A stretch of DNA of 55,864 bases from assembly GCA_015231615.1 (NCBI GenBank), contig JADGBE010000019.1, positions 1-55,864 on the forward strand, in the 5' to 3' direction. Of the stretch, positions 25,187 through 33,498 are shown one piece after another. The DNA comes from Desulfamplus sp. (GTDB lineage: Bacteria; Desulfobacterota; Desulfobacteria; Desulfobacterales; Desulfobacteraceae). How positions within the stretch are numbered: position 1 is the stretch's first letter; every line of letters begins with the position of its first letter. The notes under the pieces were generated by a model that was not told the DNA's origin, did no database searches, and saw only the letters and a program-made list of their open reading frames with translations. The position numbers and the translations under genes are program-made.

Positions 25187-26630
25187 TATAAGCTCTTTTC
25201 TGGACATAAGGTTCATTGCTATTAAATATTTTATCCTCAAAAAAATGGGAAATATCCAAGTTGGAGTTGTTAATAGAGATGGTTGTCATAGCTTCAATTG
25301 CAGCACACTGGACATTTATAGATGGATCATTAATCAATTTTTCAAGATAGGGTAGAGCATCTAATTTTTTCGCAGCCCCGAAAGCATTTGCAAGCCAATA
25401 TTTTTCTACAATATTCCCGTTGATTTTATAAGTTGGATTGTTTTGTTTTATCATAATTGCGATAAACTCAGGATAATTCCAAATACTATCTCGATTGGTA
25501 TCAGCTATATTGTTAGTATATACAAAATCACTTCTACAAAGTTTTCTTAAACCTTCAACCCTTATTCTGTAGTCTTCTTGATGGTAAAGCATAGTTTTGG
25601 TGGACCATATAGGTTTAGTGGTGTGAATAAGGGGCATAGATATTGTATGGAGTGGATAGAGTCTATAAAATATAAAAAGTGCAATTACAATGTTCATTAT
25701 CCCTGCAATAGTGGCTGAGATATTTATAGTGTTACAGCTTTCCAGATAATTATTTTGCCCCTCCCCAACCCTCCCCAAGGGGAGGGAGTAACTATTATCC
25801 CCCTCTCCATTGGGGAGGGGGACGGGGGTGGGGCTAATAGGAATTGCCAATTTATTTATCTGAAATACTATAGTAGGCATATTTCTATATATTTTCACTC
25901 TCTTTATTGCGAAATTTATAGAATATAGGTTTATGAAAAAGATAGTTAAACATATAATAGTTGGTAAAATAGCAGTTAGCCCAATTAGAGATAAAAACCT
26001 CATTAATTTATATGAAGCTGGTCTAATTGCCTCTGCTGCATAGAGGGTGTATCTATAATAAAAGTCATTAAAAACCTCGCCCAATTTGCTCGATAAGATT
26101 AGATAATCCCTTACTCTTAAAAAAAAATCCTTATCGCAATTAAAATAGTAAAATACTCCGATAATAGAAATAGTTGTTATTATGATCGCAATTACAACAT
26201 TCTGATTTAAAATTAAAATGTTCTGATTTGATTTTAATTTCGTATTTTCAAATAGGTGGGAAACTGTATTAGCTGATAATAAATTTAAAACGTAGAAGAT
26301 TACAAAAGGAATGAAGAGCATGTATGCTACTGTGTAAAAACCTTCACCTTTCCAAATAGTTATAACGCTAATGATTAACCAAACAGAAAAGTATGTAATT
26401 GCAAAGTATTTAGGATGGGATTTGATAAATTTTTTGAGGATAATAATTAAGCAAAATGCAGATGTTGAGAGAGCAATTCCAGCGGTTAAAGATATAAAAA
26501 TAGCACCTGCAAAAGCAGGAAAGATAGAAACATTGGCGTTTGAGTTGAAAACATGAAAAAAGGAGATAAGTTGTGCGGCAAGAAATCCAGAGCTAATAGA
26601 CAAAAGAGGTCTAACGATATAAATATTCAC
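25158..26630 (-). CDS. Multi-spanning membrane protein with C-terminal HEAT-type repeats
   Basis: 490 residues. About seven hydrophobic helices cover residues 1-350; the last ~140 residues are soluble and end in HEAT-like helical pairs (AAKKLDALPYLEKLIND, NVQCAAIEAMTTI, YVQKRAYNALKRL). Between about residues 266 and 291 the frame is interrupted by a GC-rich, Pro/Gly/Leu-rich segment (PTPVPLPNGEG, LPLGRVGEG) encoded by a dispersed palindromic repeat. I recognise no family for the membrane part. It overlaps the CPBP protease gene downstream and probably forms a two-gene unit with it. Confidence 0.6.
   Translation of the reverse strand: MNIYIVRPLLSISSGFLAAQLISFFHVFNSNANVSIFPAFAGAIFISLTAGIALSTSAFCLIIILKKFIKSHPKYFAITYFSVWLIISVITIWKGEGFYTVAYMLFIPFVIFYVLNLLSANTVSHLFENTKLKSNQNILILNQNVVIAIIITTISIIGVFYYFNCDKDFFLRVRDYLILSSKLGEVFNDFYYRYTLYAAEAIRPASYKLMRFLSLIGLTAILPTIICLTIFFINLYSINFAIKRVKIYRNMPTIVFQINKLAIPISPTPVPLPNGEGDNSYSLPLGRVGEGQNNYLESCNTINISATIAGIMNIVIALFIFYRLYPLHTISMPLIHTTKPIWSTKTMLYHQEDYRIRVEGLRKLCRSDFVYTNNIADTNRDSIWNYPEFIAIMIKQNNPTYKINGNIVEKYWLANAFGAAKKLDALPYLEKLINDPSINVQCAAIEAMTTISINNSNLDISHFFEDKIFNSNEPYVQKRAYNALKRLEKI
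25757..25834. repeat. GC-rich triple palindrome inserted in frame in a coding sequence
   Basis: 78 bases (26 codons) of very high GC in AT-rich surroundings. Two inner hairpins, CCCTCCCC-AA-GGGGAGGG and CCCCCTCTCC-ATT-GGGGAGGGGG, are flanked by outer arms GCCCCTCCCC and GGGGGTGGGGC, allowing a cruciform. It keeps the host frame open and encodes PTPVPLPNGEG and LPLGRVGEG. Similar Pro/Gly-rich palindromic peptides occur as dispersed repeats in many proteobacterial genomes (from general knowledge). Confidence 0.9.
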
Positions 26631-26699
26631 GATATAACTTAGAATAACTTAGACATCAGATAAATAAAACCTCCCGATGAATCAAAGTTCACCTATAAA

Positions 26700-26888
26700 T
26701 CAGAATGGCATTTCGTCAATCATATCTGCTGACTCATCAATGGCATCGTGCATTGTATTCCCAGCAACAGGCACAATAGACATTACAGCACCGCCAATAC
26801 GCATTGGAACACTTACCAATTTGGTCAAAACACAACCTGAAGTTGTGGATAAAATCATTAATGACAATACTATTATTATAAATTTCAT
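26700..26888 (-). CDS. Small lipoprotein (DUF6726-like)
   Basis: 62 residues. An N-terminal hydrophobic stretch (FIIIVLSLMILSTTSGC) ends in a lipobox-like TSGC with Cys19, so it is probably lipidated. The mature part, CVLTKLVSVPMRIGGAVMSI followed by VPVAGNTMHDAIDESAD, resembles a family of tiny bacterial lipoproteins of unknown function that I associate with DUF6726. GGAG lies about 13 bases upstream of the ATG. It stands alone between the HEAT-type membrane gene and the SGNH esterase gene, both on the same strand. Confidence 0.6.
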   Translation of the reverse strand: MKFIIIVLSLMILSTTSGCVLTKLVSVPMRIGGAVMSIVPVAGNTMHDAIDESADMIDEMPF

Positions 26889-26924
26889 AAACTAAGTATA
26901 ACTCCAAAATAAAAATCTGGTTGT

Positions 26925-26961
26925 AAAGGTTTGACAACACTTGGGAAGTTGTCAAACCTTT
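26925..26961. terminator. Gene-end palindrome, copy 1 (GTTTGACAAC type)
   Basis: AAAGGTTTGACAAC (26925-26938) and GTTGTCAAACCTTT (26948-26961) form a perfect 14-bp stem with a 9-base loop, 28 bases past the SGNH gene stop on the minus strand. It belongs to a family with copies at 30526, 49161 and 55286. Confidence 0.75.
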
Positions 26962-26988
26962 GTGTTATGACTATAAGAAATATAGTGT

Positions 26989-28053
26989 TTACTTAACCTT
27001 TACACTATCCATATCAAGTTTCCAGAAGTGGCCAGTTTCAGTTGCATTTTTATAATGCATAAGGGTAAATCCAACGCTTTGATCACCAATTTTTGCCGAT
27101 GGAATTGTAATAGTAAAGTCACTCGATACTGATGGAGTTATATTGCCCTTGCAGTTTTCACAAGTAATGGCTTCCGCAACTTTTTGGGCAATCAGTTTGT
27201 GTGTAAATGTTGTAGGATGACCACCACTCCAAAACAGATAATTTCCTTCAGCGATAGTATTGTCTGAGTTTTTCCATTTTTCATCGCTTGTATTTATGAA
27301 ACCAAACGTTTCGGCATTTGTAATAAAATCTTTAACAGCTGCAACTGTATCAACTCTTTTAATAGTGATATTAGTATAAGCAGACTCCATTCCAGAAAGT
27401 ACCTGCTCAAGAGCTTGGTTATATCCAGCTGAAATCTGGCTTGCCATTGCTGACATAACTGCATCTTTATTGTAAGTTGGAATTACTCCAAGGTCTGGAA
27501 GATTCATAACGAGAAATTTTGATGCCCCGGCATTAATCAGTTGAGAGAGTCCAGTCTGTAAATTTACAGCAGCAGCTTTAATTCTTGCCGCTGCGTCCTC
27601 TGGACCTGTTACGCCCCAAAAATCGTTACCTCCAATCCATATAAGAAATAGTGTATCTTCGGGCATCGCAAATGTTACAGGATATTTTGTAGCTATAGCA
27701 GCTAAATCTAAATATGCTTGAATTTCAGTCAAGAAACCAGGAAATGGCTTATCCACCCTTGGATCATCATAATTTGTGGTTCCTGTCTTTGCCCCTACAT
27801 GCGCATAATTTAGGTTAAGACCAGTAGCACCTATCTCTTCAGCAAGATATTCAAACCATATAGGGCCATCAGAATACCGCCCCTGATAACATGCGGCAGG
27901 GGGATATACACCACCACTAACTTTAAAAAAGTTTCCATTATCACTTAAGCTATCCCCAAATATAACCATGTTTTTGAACTCCATTGAGTTGGCATAGGAT
28001 ACAGTAACGAGCATAACGATAAAGGCGACAAATAATGATTTCAGTTTTTGCAT
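26989..28053 (-). CDS. Secreted SGNH/GDSL-family esterase or lipase
   Basis: 354 residues with a signal peptide (LFVAFIVMLVTVSYANS). Block I is IFGDSLSDNGN with nucleophile Ser35; the Gly block is NYAHVGAKTG; block III is WIGGNDFW; block V reads FWSGGHPTTFTH. The closest architecture is that of secreted phospholipase/hemolysin-type GDSL enzymes. In block V the catalytic Asp, normally three residues before the His, is Ser, so a Ser-His dyad or altered activity is possible. A C-terminal extension of about 55 residues (from CENCKGN) may be a beta-rich binding domain. The start is ATG 28053, five bases after GGAGG; TTG 28065 would overlap that site. Confidence 0.83.
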   Translation of the reverse strand: MQKLKSLFVAFIVMLVTVSYANSMEFKNMVIFGDSLSDNGNFFKVSGGVYPPAACYQGRYSDGPIWFEYLAEEIGATGLNLNYAHVGAKTGTTNYDDPRVDKPFPGFLTEIQAYLDLAAIATKYPVTFAMPEDTLFLIWIGGNDFWGVTGPEDAAARIKAAAVNLQTGLSQLINAGASKFLVMNLPDLGVIPTYNKDAVMSAMASQISAGYNQALEQVLSGMESAYTNITIKRVDTVAAVKDFITNAETFGFINTSDEKWKNSDNTIAEGNYLFWSGGHPTTFTHKLIAQKVAEAITCENCKGNITPSVSSDFTITIPSAKIGDQSVGFTLMHYKNATETGHFWKLDMDSVKVK

Positions 28054-28341
28054 TTTTTCCTCCAAAATTTAATGAGTTTGTTAATATAGGTGAGATAATT
28101 ATGTTCCACGTTTATGGAATTTTTGGAATCTACAACTAAAAATAAATAAAGGTCAAGAGATTAATTTCAATGTCAATAATTCTAAATTGTTTTCTAAAAA
28201 GTTTTAATATCAATAGTTTAAAAATTAGAATTTCTAACAACTACAAGGTGCTATAGTTTTTTCCTTGTTTCAACTCTCAATGCGTGATAGATGTTTACAA
28301 ATGATAGCAGCATTCACATATTAATATCAGGAGGGCATTTA

Positions 28342-28965
28342 GTGAATATAGAGTCGAAGTTTGCTGAGTTAAAAGAGAAAGAGAGGGAAGCCAGAAAACA
28401 GATCATTATAGATTCTGCACTATCTCTTTTTGCAAAGAAACCATTTTATGACGTGGGAATGAGAGATGTTGCTGATGAAGCTGGCGTCTCTCCCGCAACA
28501 TTATATAGATATTTTCCAAGTCAAGAAGAGCTTTTTGTTGAAGCCTTTATTCAAGATATTTCTGCGGTAAGTCTTGAGTTTGAGAATATGGTAAAAAAAG
28601 ACCAGCCAGCAACAATTGAAGAGTGTGCAATAACTTATGTTGATCACCTTGTCCAAAATGAATCTACATTTCAGATGATGACCTATATTTTGCTTAAAGA
28701 GCATCTTGATAAGTCAGCTTTAGCAAAATTTGGTTCTATCACAAGGATTTTTTTTGATACCTTTGAACGTTTGCTCAGAAGGTATGGGGCAGAGAGCGAT
28801 GTTAGGCTTTATGTTCATTCATTTATTGCTTCAATGACAGGGATTATAATAACATTCAGAAATCATCCAGTGAAAGATAAAGAGCAGATAAGGGAGCATA
28901 TTTTAAAAATAACAAAACTTACGGCTGATCTTTTTAGTAATAAACTTATAAAAAATCAGGGGTAG
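28342..28965 (+). CDS. TetR-family transcriptional regulator
   Basis: 207 residues. The N-terminal TetR helix-turn-helix is clear: IIIDSALSLFAKKPFYDVGM, then RDVADEAGVSPATLYRYFPS followed by QEELFVEAFI. The C-terminal ligand-binding domain is all helical and unassigned. The start is GTG 28342 because AGGAGGG lies 8 bases upstream; the upstream ATG 28291 has no ribosome binding site. The stop is separated by one base from the start of the moxR gene, so the two are co-translated, and the regulator probably controls its own operon and/or the divergent SGNH gene across the 288-base gap. The ligand is unknown. Confidence 0.87.
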   Translation: MNIESKFAELKEKEREARKQIIIDSALSLFAKKPFYDVGMRDVADEAGVSPATLYRYFPSQEELFVEAFIQDISAVSLEFENMVKKDQPATIEECAITYVDHLVQNESTFQMMTYILLKEHLDKSALAKFGSITRIFFDTFERLLRRYGAESDVRLYVHSFIASMTGIIITFRNHPVKDKEQIREHILKITKLTADLFSNKLIKNQG

Positions 28966-28966
28966 T

Positions 28967-29941
28967 ATGGATCAAATAAGGGAAAGAGTAGAATCTAAAC
29001 ATATAATTATAAGCACTATAAGAAAAGAGATAGCAAAAGAGATTGTAGGGCAGCAAAAATTAGTTGATGCTCTTTTAATAGGACTTTTATCTGGTGGTCA
29101 TGTTTTGATTGAAGGTGTGCCGGGACTTGCTAAAACAAGTGCTGTAAAAGCTCTTGCATCAGCGGTAAAAGCACAATTCAAGAGAATTCAATTTACCCCA
29201 GACCTTCTTCCTGCTGATCTTGTAGGAACTGAAATTTATAGACCTAAAACAGGAGATTTTGTTACTCGTAAGGGACCTCTTTTTAATAACATAATTCTTG
29301 CAGATGAAATAAATCGCGCACCTTCAAAAGTTCAATCTGCACTTCTTGAGGCAATGCAGGAGAGGCAGGTTACAATAGGAGATGAGACATTTGCCTTGCC
29401 TAATCCGTTTCTGGTTCTTGCAACTCAAAATCCAATTGAGCAAGAGGGCACATATCAGCTTCCAGAAGCTCAAATTGATAGATTTATGCTAAAAGTATTA
29501 ATTACTTATCCTGATAAAATGCAGGAGTTAGAAATTCTCAAAAAAAGCGAATTTGAAAAAAAACAGACAATTGAGCCAGTGGTTTCTCCTGAGCAACTTT
29601 GGGAGATGGCTGATATAATTAAGGAAATTTATGTTGATGAAAAGCTAAAAGAGTATATTGTTAATATTGTTTTTGCTACAAGAGAGCCTTTAAAATATGG
29701 AGTGGATATTGGCAATTATGTAGAATTTGGGGCGTCTCCAAGAGCAACTCTTGCTCTTACACAAGCTGCAAAGGTTACGGCTTTCCTTCAAGGCAGGGCA
29801 TACGTAACTCCTCAAGATATAAAAATTATAGCACCAGATGTTTTACGTCATAGAATCATATTATCATTTGAAGCAGAAGCAGAGCAGATTACAACGGATC
29901 AAATTATCAAATCTCTGTTCGATTCAATCGAGGTACCATAG
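28967..29941 (+). CDS. MoxR-type AAA+ ATPase
   Basis: 324 residues. Walker A GVPGLAKTS (about 45-53), Walker B IILADEINRA, sensor-1 ATQNPIEQEGTYQLPEAQID and the C-terminal lid (EFGASPRATLALTQAAK) are those of the MRP/MoxR subfamily. MoxR proteins act as chaperone-like ATPases that activate or insert cofactors into partner proteins, normally together with DUF58 and von Willebrand A genes. No such partner follows here; the next gene encodes a flavodoxin-like protein 115 bases on. The ATG lies one base after the TetR gene's stop. Confidence 0.92.
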   Translation: MDQIRERVESKHIIISTIRKEIAKEIVGQQKLVDALLIGLLSGGHVLIEGVPGLAKTSAVKALASAVKAQFKRIQFTPDLLPADLVGTEIYRPKTGDFVTRKGPLFNNIILADEINRAPSKVQSALLEAMQERQVTIGDETFALPNPFLVLATQNPIEQEGTYQLPEAQIDRFMLKVLITYPDKMQELEILKKSEFEKKQTIEPVVSPEQLWEMADIIKEIYVDEKLKEYIVNIVFATREPLKYGVDIGNYVEFGASPRATLALTQAAKVTAFLQGRAYVTPQDIKIIAPDVLRHRIILSFEAEAEQITTDQIIKSLFDSIEVP

Positions 29942-30056
29942 CTGTAATTGCCTATAATTTGACCTTTAGATTTCGATTTGTGATCAAATGTGTGATTAAT
30001 TGATCATGGTTAGAAAGATGCAACCAATATGAACTAACTTAAAGGGAGGTAAAAAA

Positions 30057-30491
30057 ATGGGAGAATTTTTAATCGTATATTCATCAAGAACAGGTGAGAC
30101 AAAGAAAATAGCAGAATTAATTGCAGAAGGGATAAGAATAGGAGGGCATGGAGCTACTCTTAAAAATGCTATGGATGTGAAAAACGAAAATGACCTTAAT
30201 GGGTTTGACGGATATTTGTTTGGTTCAGCAACTTATCACGGAGAGATGGTAACCTCAATGAAGCAACTGCTTTTTATAGCAGAACGGGCAAATTTTGAAA
30301 ATCTCCCCGGAGGCTCATTTGGTGCATTTGGCTGGAGTGGTGAAGCACCCCAGAGAATATTTGATACTATGAAAAATATATATAAAATGAAGATGACAGG
30401 CTCACCTCTGATGCTAAAGGCAAGTTGGCTTCAAGGCGGGACTGTAATGGCTCAAGATTATGGAAAAGCTATGGCAAAGATGTTAGATTGA
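30057..30491 (+). CDS. Flavodoxin-like protein
   Basis: 144 residues, the size of a short-chain flavodoxin. The phosphate-binding loop is YSSRTGETKKIAELI (residues 9-23); isoalloxazine contacts would come from FGSATYHGE (about 61-69) and GAFGWSGEAPQ (about 93-103). The latter two resemble the flavodoxin domain of flavodiiron proteins (FprA), suggesting a relationship to that domain without its metallo-beta-lactamase part. It carries FMN and moves electrons in the cytoplasm. An excellent ribosome binding site (GGGAGG) precedes the ATG. Convergent with the phosphomannomutase gene, with a shared palindrome between them. Confidence 0.87.
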   Translation: MGEFLIVYSSRTGETKKIAELIAEGIRIGGHGATLKNAMDVKNENDLNGFDGYLFGSATYHGEMVTSMKQLLFIAERANFENLPGGSFGAFGWSGEAPQRIFDTMKNIYKMKMTGSPLMLKASWLQGGTVMAQDYGKAMAKMLD

Positions 30492-30525
30492 ATATCTGTA
30501 TAAAAAAGATTTGATGAGTTAGTTC

Positions 30526-30558
30526 AGATTTGACAACTTTTTAAAAGTTGTCAAATCT
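30526..30558. terminator. Gene-end palindrome, copy 2, between convergent genes
   Basis: AGATTTGACAACTTTT (30526-30541) and AAAAGTTGTCAAATCT (30543-30558) are 16-base perfect arms around one base. It lies between the ends of the convergent flavodoxin and phosphomannomutase genes and reads the same in both directions, so a bidirectional terminator role is likely. Confidence 0.75.
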
Positions 30559-30621
30559 AAAATTTAAAAAACCTTCACTTTCTAAAACCTTAAACTCTAA
30601 CCACTTTAAAACATTTTATAT

Positions 30622-32034
30622 TTAGACATTTGAACTTGCTATAATTTTTTCAAGCTCTTTTTCTACTTCATCTTTAATCTCGACAAGCCTATTTTCTGTA
30701 GCCGCCTCAAATCTTAACACCAAAGCTGGTTGAGTGTTAGAAGCCCGAACAAGACCCCACCCATCTCCAAATAAAGCTCTCATACCATCAATATCAATCA
30801 CCTTATATTTCTCTTTAAACTTATCAGTAATCTTTTTAACTACATCAAATTTCGTCTCATCTGGACAATCAACCCTTATTTCAGGTGTTGTAAATGTGAT
30901 TGGTAAATCGCTAATAAGTTCAGATACTGTTTTACCTGTATTTGCAATAATTTCAAGAAGACGGCATGTAGCATAAAGTGCGTCATCATAGCCAAGATAC
31001 CTGTCCTTGAAAAATATATGCCCGCTCATCTCGCCCGCAAGTTCTGCACCCTCTTCTTTCATCTTCTTTTTTATAAGAGAGTGCCCCGTTTTCCACATAA
31101 TGCCCCTTCCACCATGCTTTTCAATGTCGTTATACATGGTCATTGAACATTTAACCTCTGATATAAAAGTAGAGTTTGGCTTTCGCGAGAGAATCTCCCT
31201 TGCAAAGATAACTATAAGCTGATCTCCATAAAGAAGCTCACCCCTTTCATCTATAACACCAATACGGTCAGCATCTCCATCATAACCAACACCTAAATCA
31301 AGCCTTTTCTCTTTTACAAGTTCAATTAAATCAACCATATTTTTCTTTACAGTTGGGTCTGATGGGTGGTTTGGAAATCTGCCGTCCATGTTACAGTAAA
31401 GTTCATGCACCTCGCAACCAAGAGCCTTTAATACAGGGAGAGCTGTAATTGCACCTGTTCCATTGCCTGAATCTACACCGAGTCTTATTTTTTTGTCTGA
31501 TTTGTTGGTATCAATCAAATTTGATATATTGCTAATAATATAGTTTTTGTAAGGGGTAATTACATCAAAATAAGATAGCTCACCTTTTCCGACCGAATAT
31601 TTATCTGAATCAATTATTTTTCTTATATCTTGAAGCCCTGTGCTATGAATAGAGTCAAATCCATTCATTAGCTTAAATCCATTATATTCAGGAGGATTAT
31701 GGCTTGCTGTAACCATTGCACCACCTTGACTTTTGCAGTGGTGAATCGAAAAATAGACTACAGGTGTTGGACAAACACCAATATCAATAACATCGCAACC
31801 TGTTGAGATAATTCCTTCAATAAATGCTTTAGAGTATTCGTCAGATGTTATTCTACAATCTCTTCCTACAGTTACAACTATTTTGCTACCATTTGAGGAG
31901 TTAATTTTACTATGTTTTTGATGCTGATAGAGCATAGTTCCATACGCTTTTCCTATATTTAAAGCATCTTTTTCATTAAAATCTTCACCTGTTATTCCTC
32001 TTATATCGTATTCCCTAAAAATTCCAGGGTTCAT
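30622..32034 (-). CDS. Phosphomannomutase/phosphoglucomutase
   Basis: 470 residues, the usual length for the ManB/AlgC family. The phosphoserine loop is TASHNPPEYNGFK, the metal loop DGDADRIGV, the sugar-binding loop EMSGHIFF and the phosphate-binding loop RASNTQPALVLRFE. It converts mannose-6-phosphate to mannose-1-phosphate (or the glucose equivalents) for nucleotide-sugar synthesis in surface polysaccharides. ATG 32034 follows AAGGAGG by 6 bases; the ATG at 32088 has none. Upstream on the same strand is uppP, and the sugar synthase at 33.5 kb is divergent, giving a loose envelope-polysaccharide neighbourhood. Confidence 0.93.
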   Translation of the reverse strand: MNPGIFREYDIRGITGEDFNEKDALNIGKAYGTMLYQHQKHSKINSSNGSKIVVTVGRDCRITSDEYSKAFIEGIISTGCDVIDIGVCPTPVVYFSIHHCKSQGGAMVTASHNPPEYNGFKLMNGFDSIHSTGLQDIRKIIDSDKYSVGKGELSYFDVITPYKNYIISNISNLIDTNKSDKKIRLGVDSGNGTGAITALPVLKALGCEVHELYCNMDGRFPNHPSDPTVKKNMVDLIELVKEKRLDLGVGYDGDADRIGVIDERGELLYGDQLIVIFAREILSRKPNSTFISEVKCSMTMYNDIEKHGGRGIMWKTGHSLIKKKMKEEGAELAGEMSGHIFFKDRYLGYDDALYATCRLLEIIANTGKTVSELISDLPITFTTPEIRVDCPDETKFDVVKKITDKFKEKYKVIDIDGMRALFGDGWGLVRASNTQPALVLRFEAATENRLVEIKDEVEKELEKIIASSNV

Positions 32035-32146
32035 AACAACCTCCTTTTTGATTTTCTTCTTTTTTTGTAAACGCTTTATTGAAAGCATAACCTCTGTTTA
32101 TCTGATTGTTATAAAATAAGAAACAATAATCAGAAGAAAGCAAAAT

Positions 32147-33094
32147 TTATAAAACACCCATGATCACAGCAATAACTCCTAAAATCCAACAATATGGGGC
32201 AAATAGGTAGAGTTTTCCGACCTTAACTATTTTAAGAAGTAATTTGAGTGCTATATATCCGACTACAAAAGCCATAAGTGTGCCATAAAGTGTTGAGATG
32301 TTAATAGAGGCTAATCCAACATTAGAGGCTAAAATATCTTTAAATCCAAGTAGTTCTGCCCCGACAATTGCGGGTATGGATAAAAGAAATGAAAATTTTG
32401 CGGCTGTCTCTCTCTCAATACCTGAAAAAAGTCCTGCTGCAATGGTTGCACCAGACCTTGATATACCAGGTACAACAGCAACGCCTTGACAAATACCTAT
32501 GAACAACGCCTCTTTATAACCAAATCTCATTATATTACTATGGGAATCATTAATTGTGTCATAATTATTAGTGATATTGTTATTATCCATAATAATATTA
32601 AGGCTTTTATTATCTTTTTTATCTTTTTTAATATCCTTTGTAAACCACAAAAAAGTGCCTGTTATAATCAACATAGTTCCAACAAAATTAATTGAGTCAA
32701 AAAATATCTCAACATACTGTTTAAGAAAAATGCCTATTATTGCAGTTGGAATCGATCCTACGATAATTAGAGATATTAATCTTATGTCAGGATTCTCATT
32801 AATATGCTTATTAAAATATTGTAGATTTAAATTTGATTTTGTTGGATTTTTGAGTATCTCAATAATAGCTCTTATGCCTTCAATTAAAGATATGAACATC
32901 GATTTTATATTCTCAAAAAAGACAATAATAACAGCTATTAAAGTCCCGATATGAAGATTTATATTAAAAAAAAGAGTTGGTTCTTTAATATTAAATACGT
33001 ATTGACCAAATGCGATATGACCAGAGCTGCTGACTGGAAGAAATTCTGTAAGACCTTGTAGTATTCCAAGCAATAATGCCTGATAAGTTTCCAT
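32147..33094 (-). CDS. uppP: Undecaprenyl-diphosphatase
   Basis: 315 residues, about eight membrane helices. Both active-site motifs of the BacA/UppP family are present: LQGLTEFLPVSSSGH at the N-terminus and PGISRSGATIAAG past the middle. It recycles undecaprenyl pyrophosphate, the lipid carrier for peptidoglycan and surface glycans, in the inner membrane, and its presence affects bacitracin resistance. A hydrophilic Asn/Asp/Lys-rich insert of about 30 residues (32525-32640, containing IIMDNNNITNNYDTINDSHS) enlarges the loop before the second motif; the family is usually about 265-280 residues. AGGAG lies before the ATG. The 59-bp element copy A sits 25 bases upstream of the start codon. Confidence 0.95.
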   Translation of the reverse strand: METYQALLLGILQGLTEFLPVSSSGHIAFGQYVFNIKEPTLFFNINLHIGTLIAVIIVFFENIKSMFISLIEGIRAIIEILKNPTKSNLNLQYFNKHINENPDIRLISLIIVGSIPTAIIGIFLKQYVEIFFDSINFVGTMLIITGTFLWFTKDIKKDKKDNKSLNIIMDNNNITNNYDTINDSHSNIMRFGYKEALFIGICQGVAVVPGISRSGATIAAGLFSGIERETAAKFSFLLSIPAIVGAELLGFKDILASNVGLASINISTLYGTLMAFVVGYIALKLLLKIVKVGKLYLFAPYCWILGVIAVIMGVL

Positions 33095-33118
33095 TGTTAT
33101 TCTCCTGTTTAATAAAGT

Positions 33119-33177
33119 TCCCGCAAAACTTGAATTGAACCCTTGATTTTACTGGATAAAAAATCGTTTTTGCAGGA
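33119..33177 (+). repeat. 59-bp TIR element, copy A
   Basis: Starts TCCCGCAAAACTTGAATTGA and ends TCGTTTTTGCAGGA, with the interior CCTTGATTTTACTGGATAAA shared with copy B. The ends are inverted repeats of each other. It lies in the leader of uppP, 25 bases upstream of its start codon and in the opposite orientation to the gene. Confidence 0.8.
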
Positions 33178-33498
33178 TGTCAAACTACTTCTTAAAAAAA
33201 ATGGGTTAATTGTGCTTACGATTTGACGTTTTAATATATTCTTACAGGTTAAAAATCAAGTAGCCATATATTAAAGAACAGTGGGCAAAATACGTGCATA
33301 AGTGTGAAATTTTCGTAATTTTTAATAGTTTCCAAATAGAAAATAATCTAATCCATTATATGGAGGCTTATTTTATTGCTATCTTTAGCATTGGCATAGC
33401 TATTGCTATAATATTAGTCAAAGGAAGCAATAACAAAAGAAACAAAATAGATTTGATTGCTATAAACATATTAAAAATAAATATTTAAGGTGAATATC
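33178..33498. other. Intergenic region upstream of the GT2 synthase gene
   Basis: About 320 bases between copy A of the 59-bp element and the synthase start. A 64-codon frame at 33294-33488, whose second half encodes one hydrophobic helix followed by a basic tail, ends 10 bases before the synthase ATG; with no ribosome binding site it is not called as a gene. A TTGACG at about 33222 could be a -35 box but no matching -10 is evident. Confidence 0.4.

Noticed and set aside
33294..33488. 64-codon frame before the GT2 synthase gene with one hydrophobic helix
   Set aside because: Neither the first ATG nor the internal ATG at 33360 has a ribosome binding site; kept only as a remark in the intergenic entry.
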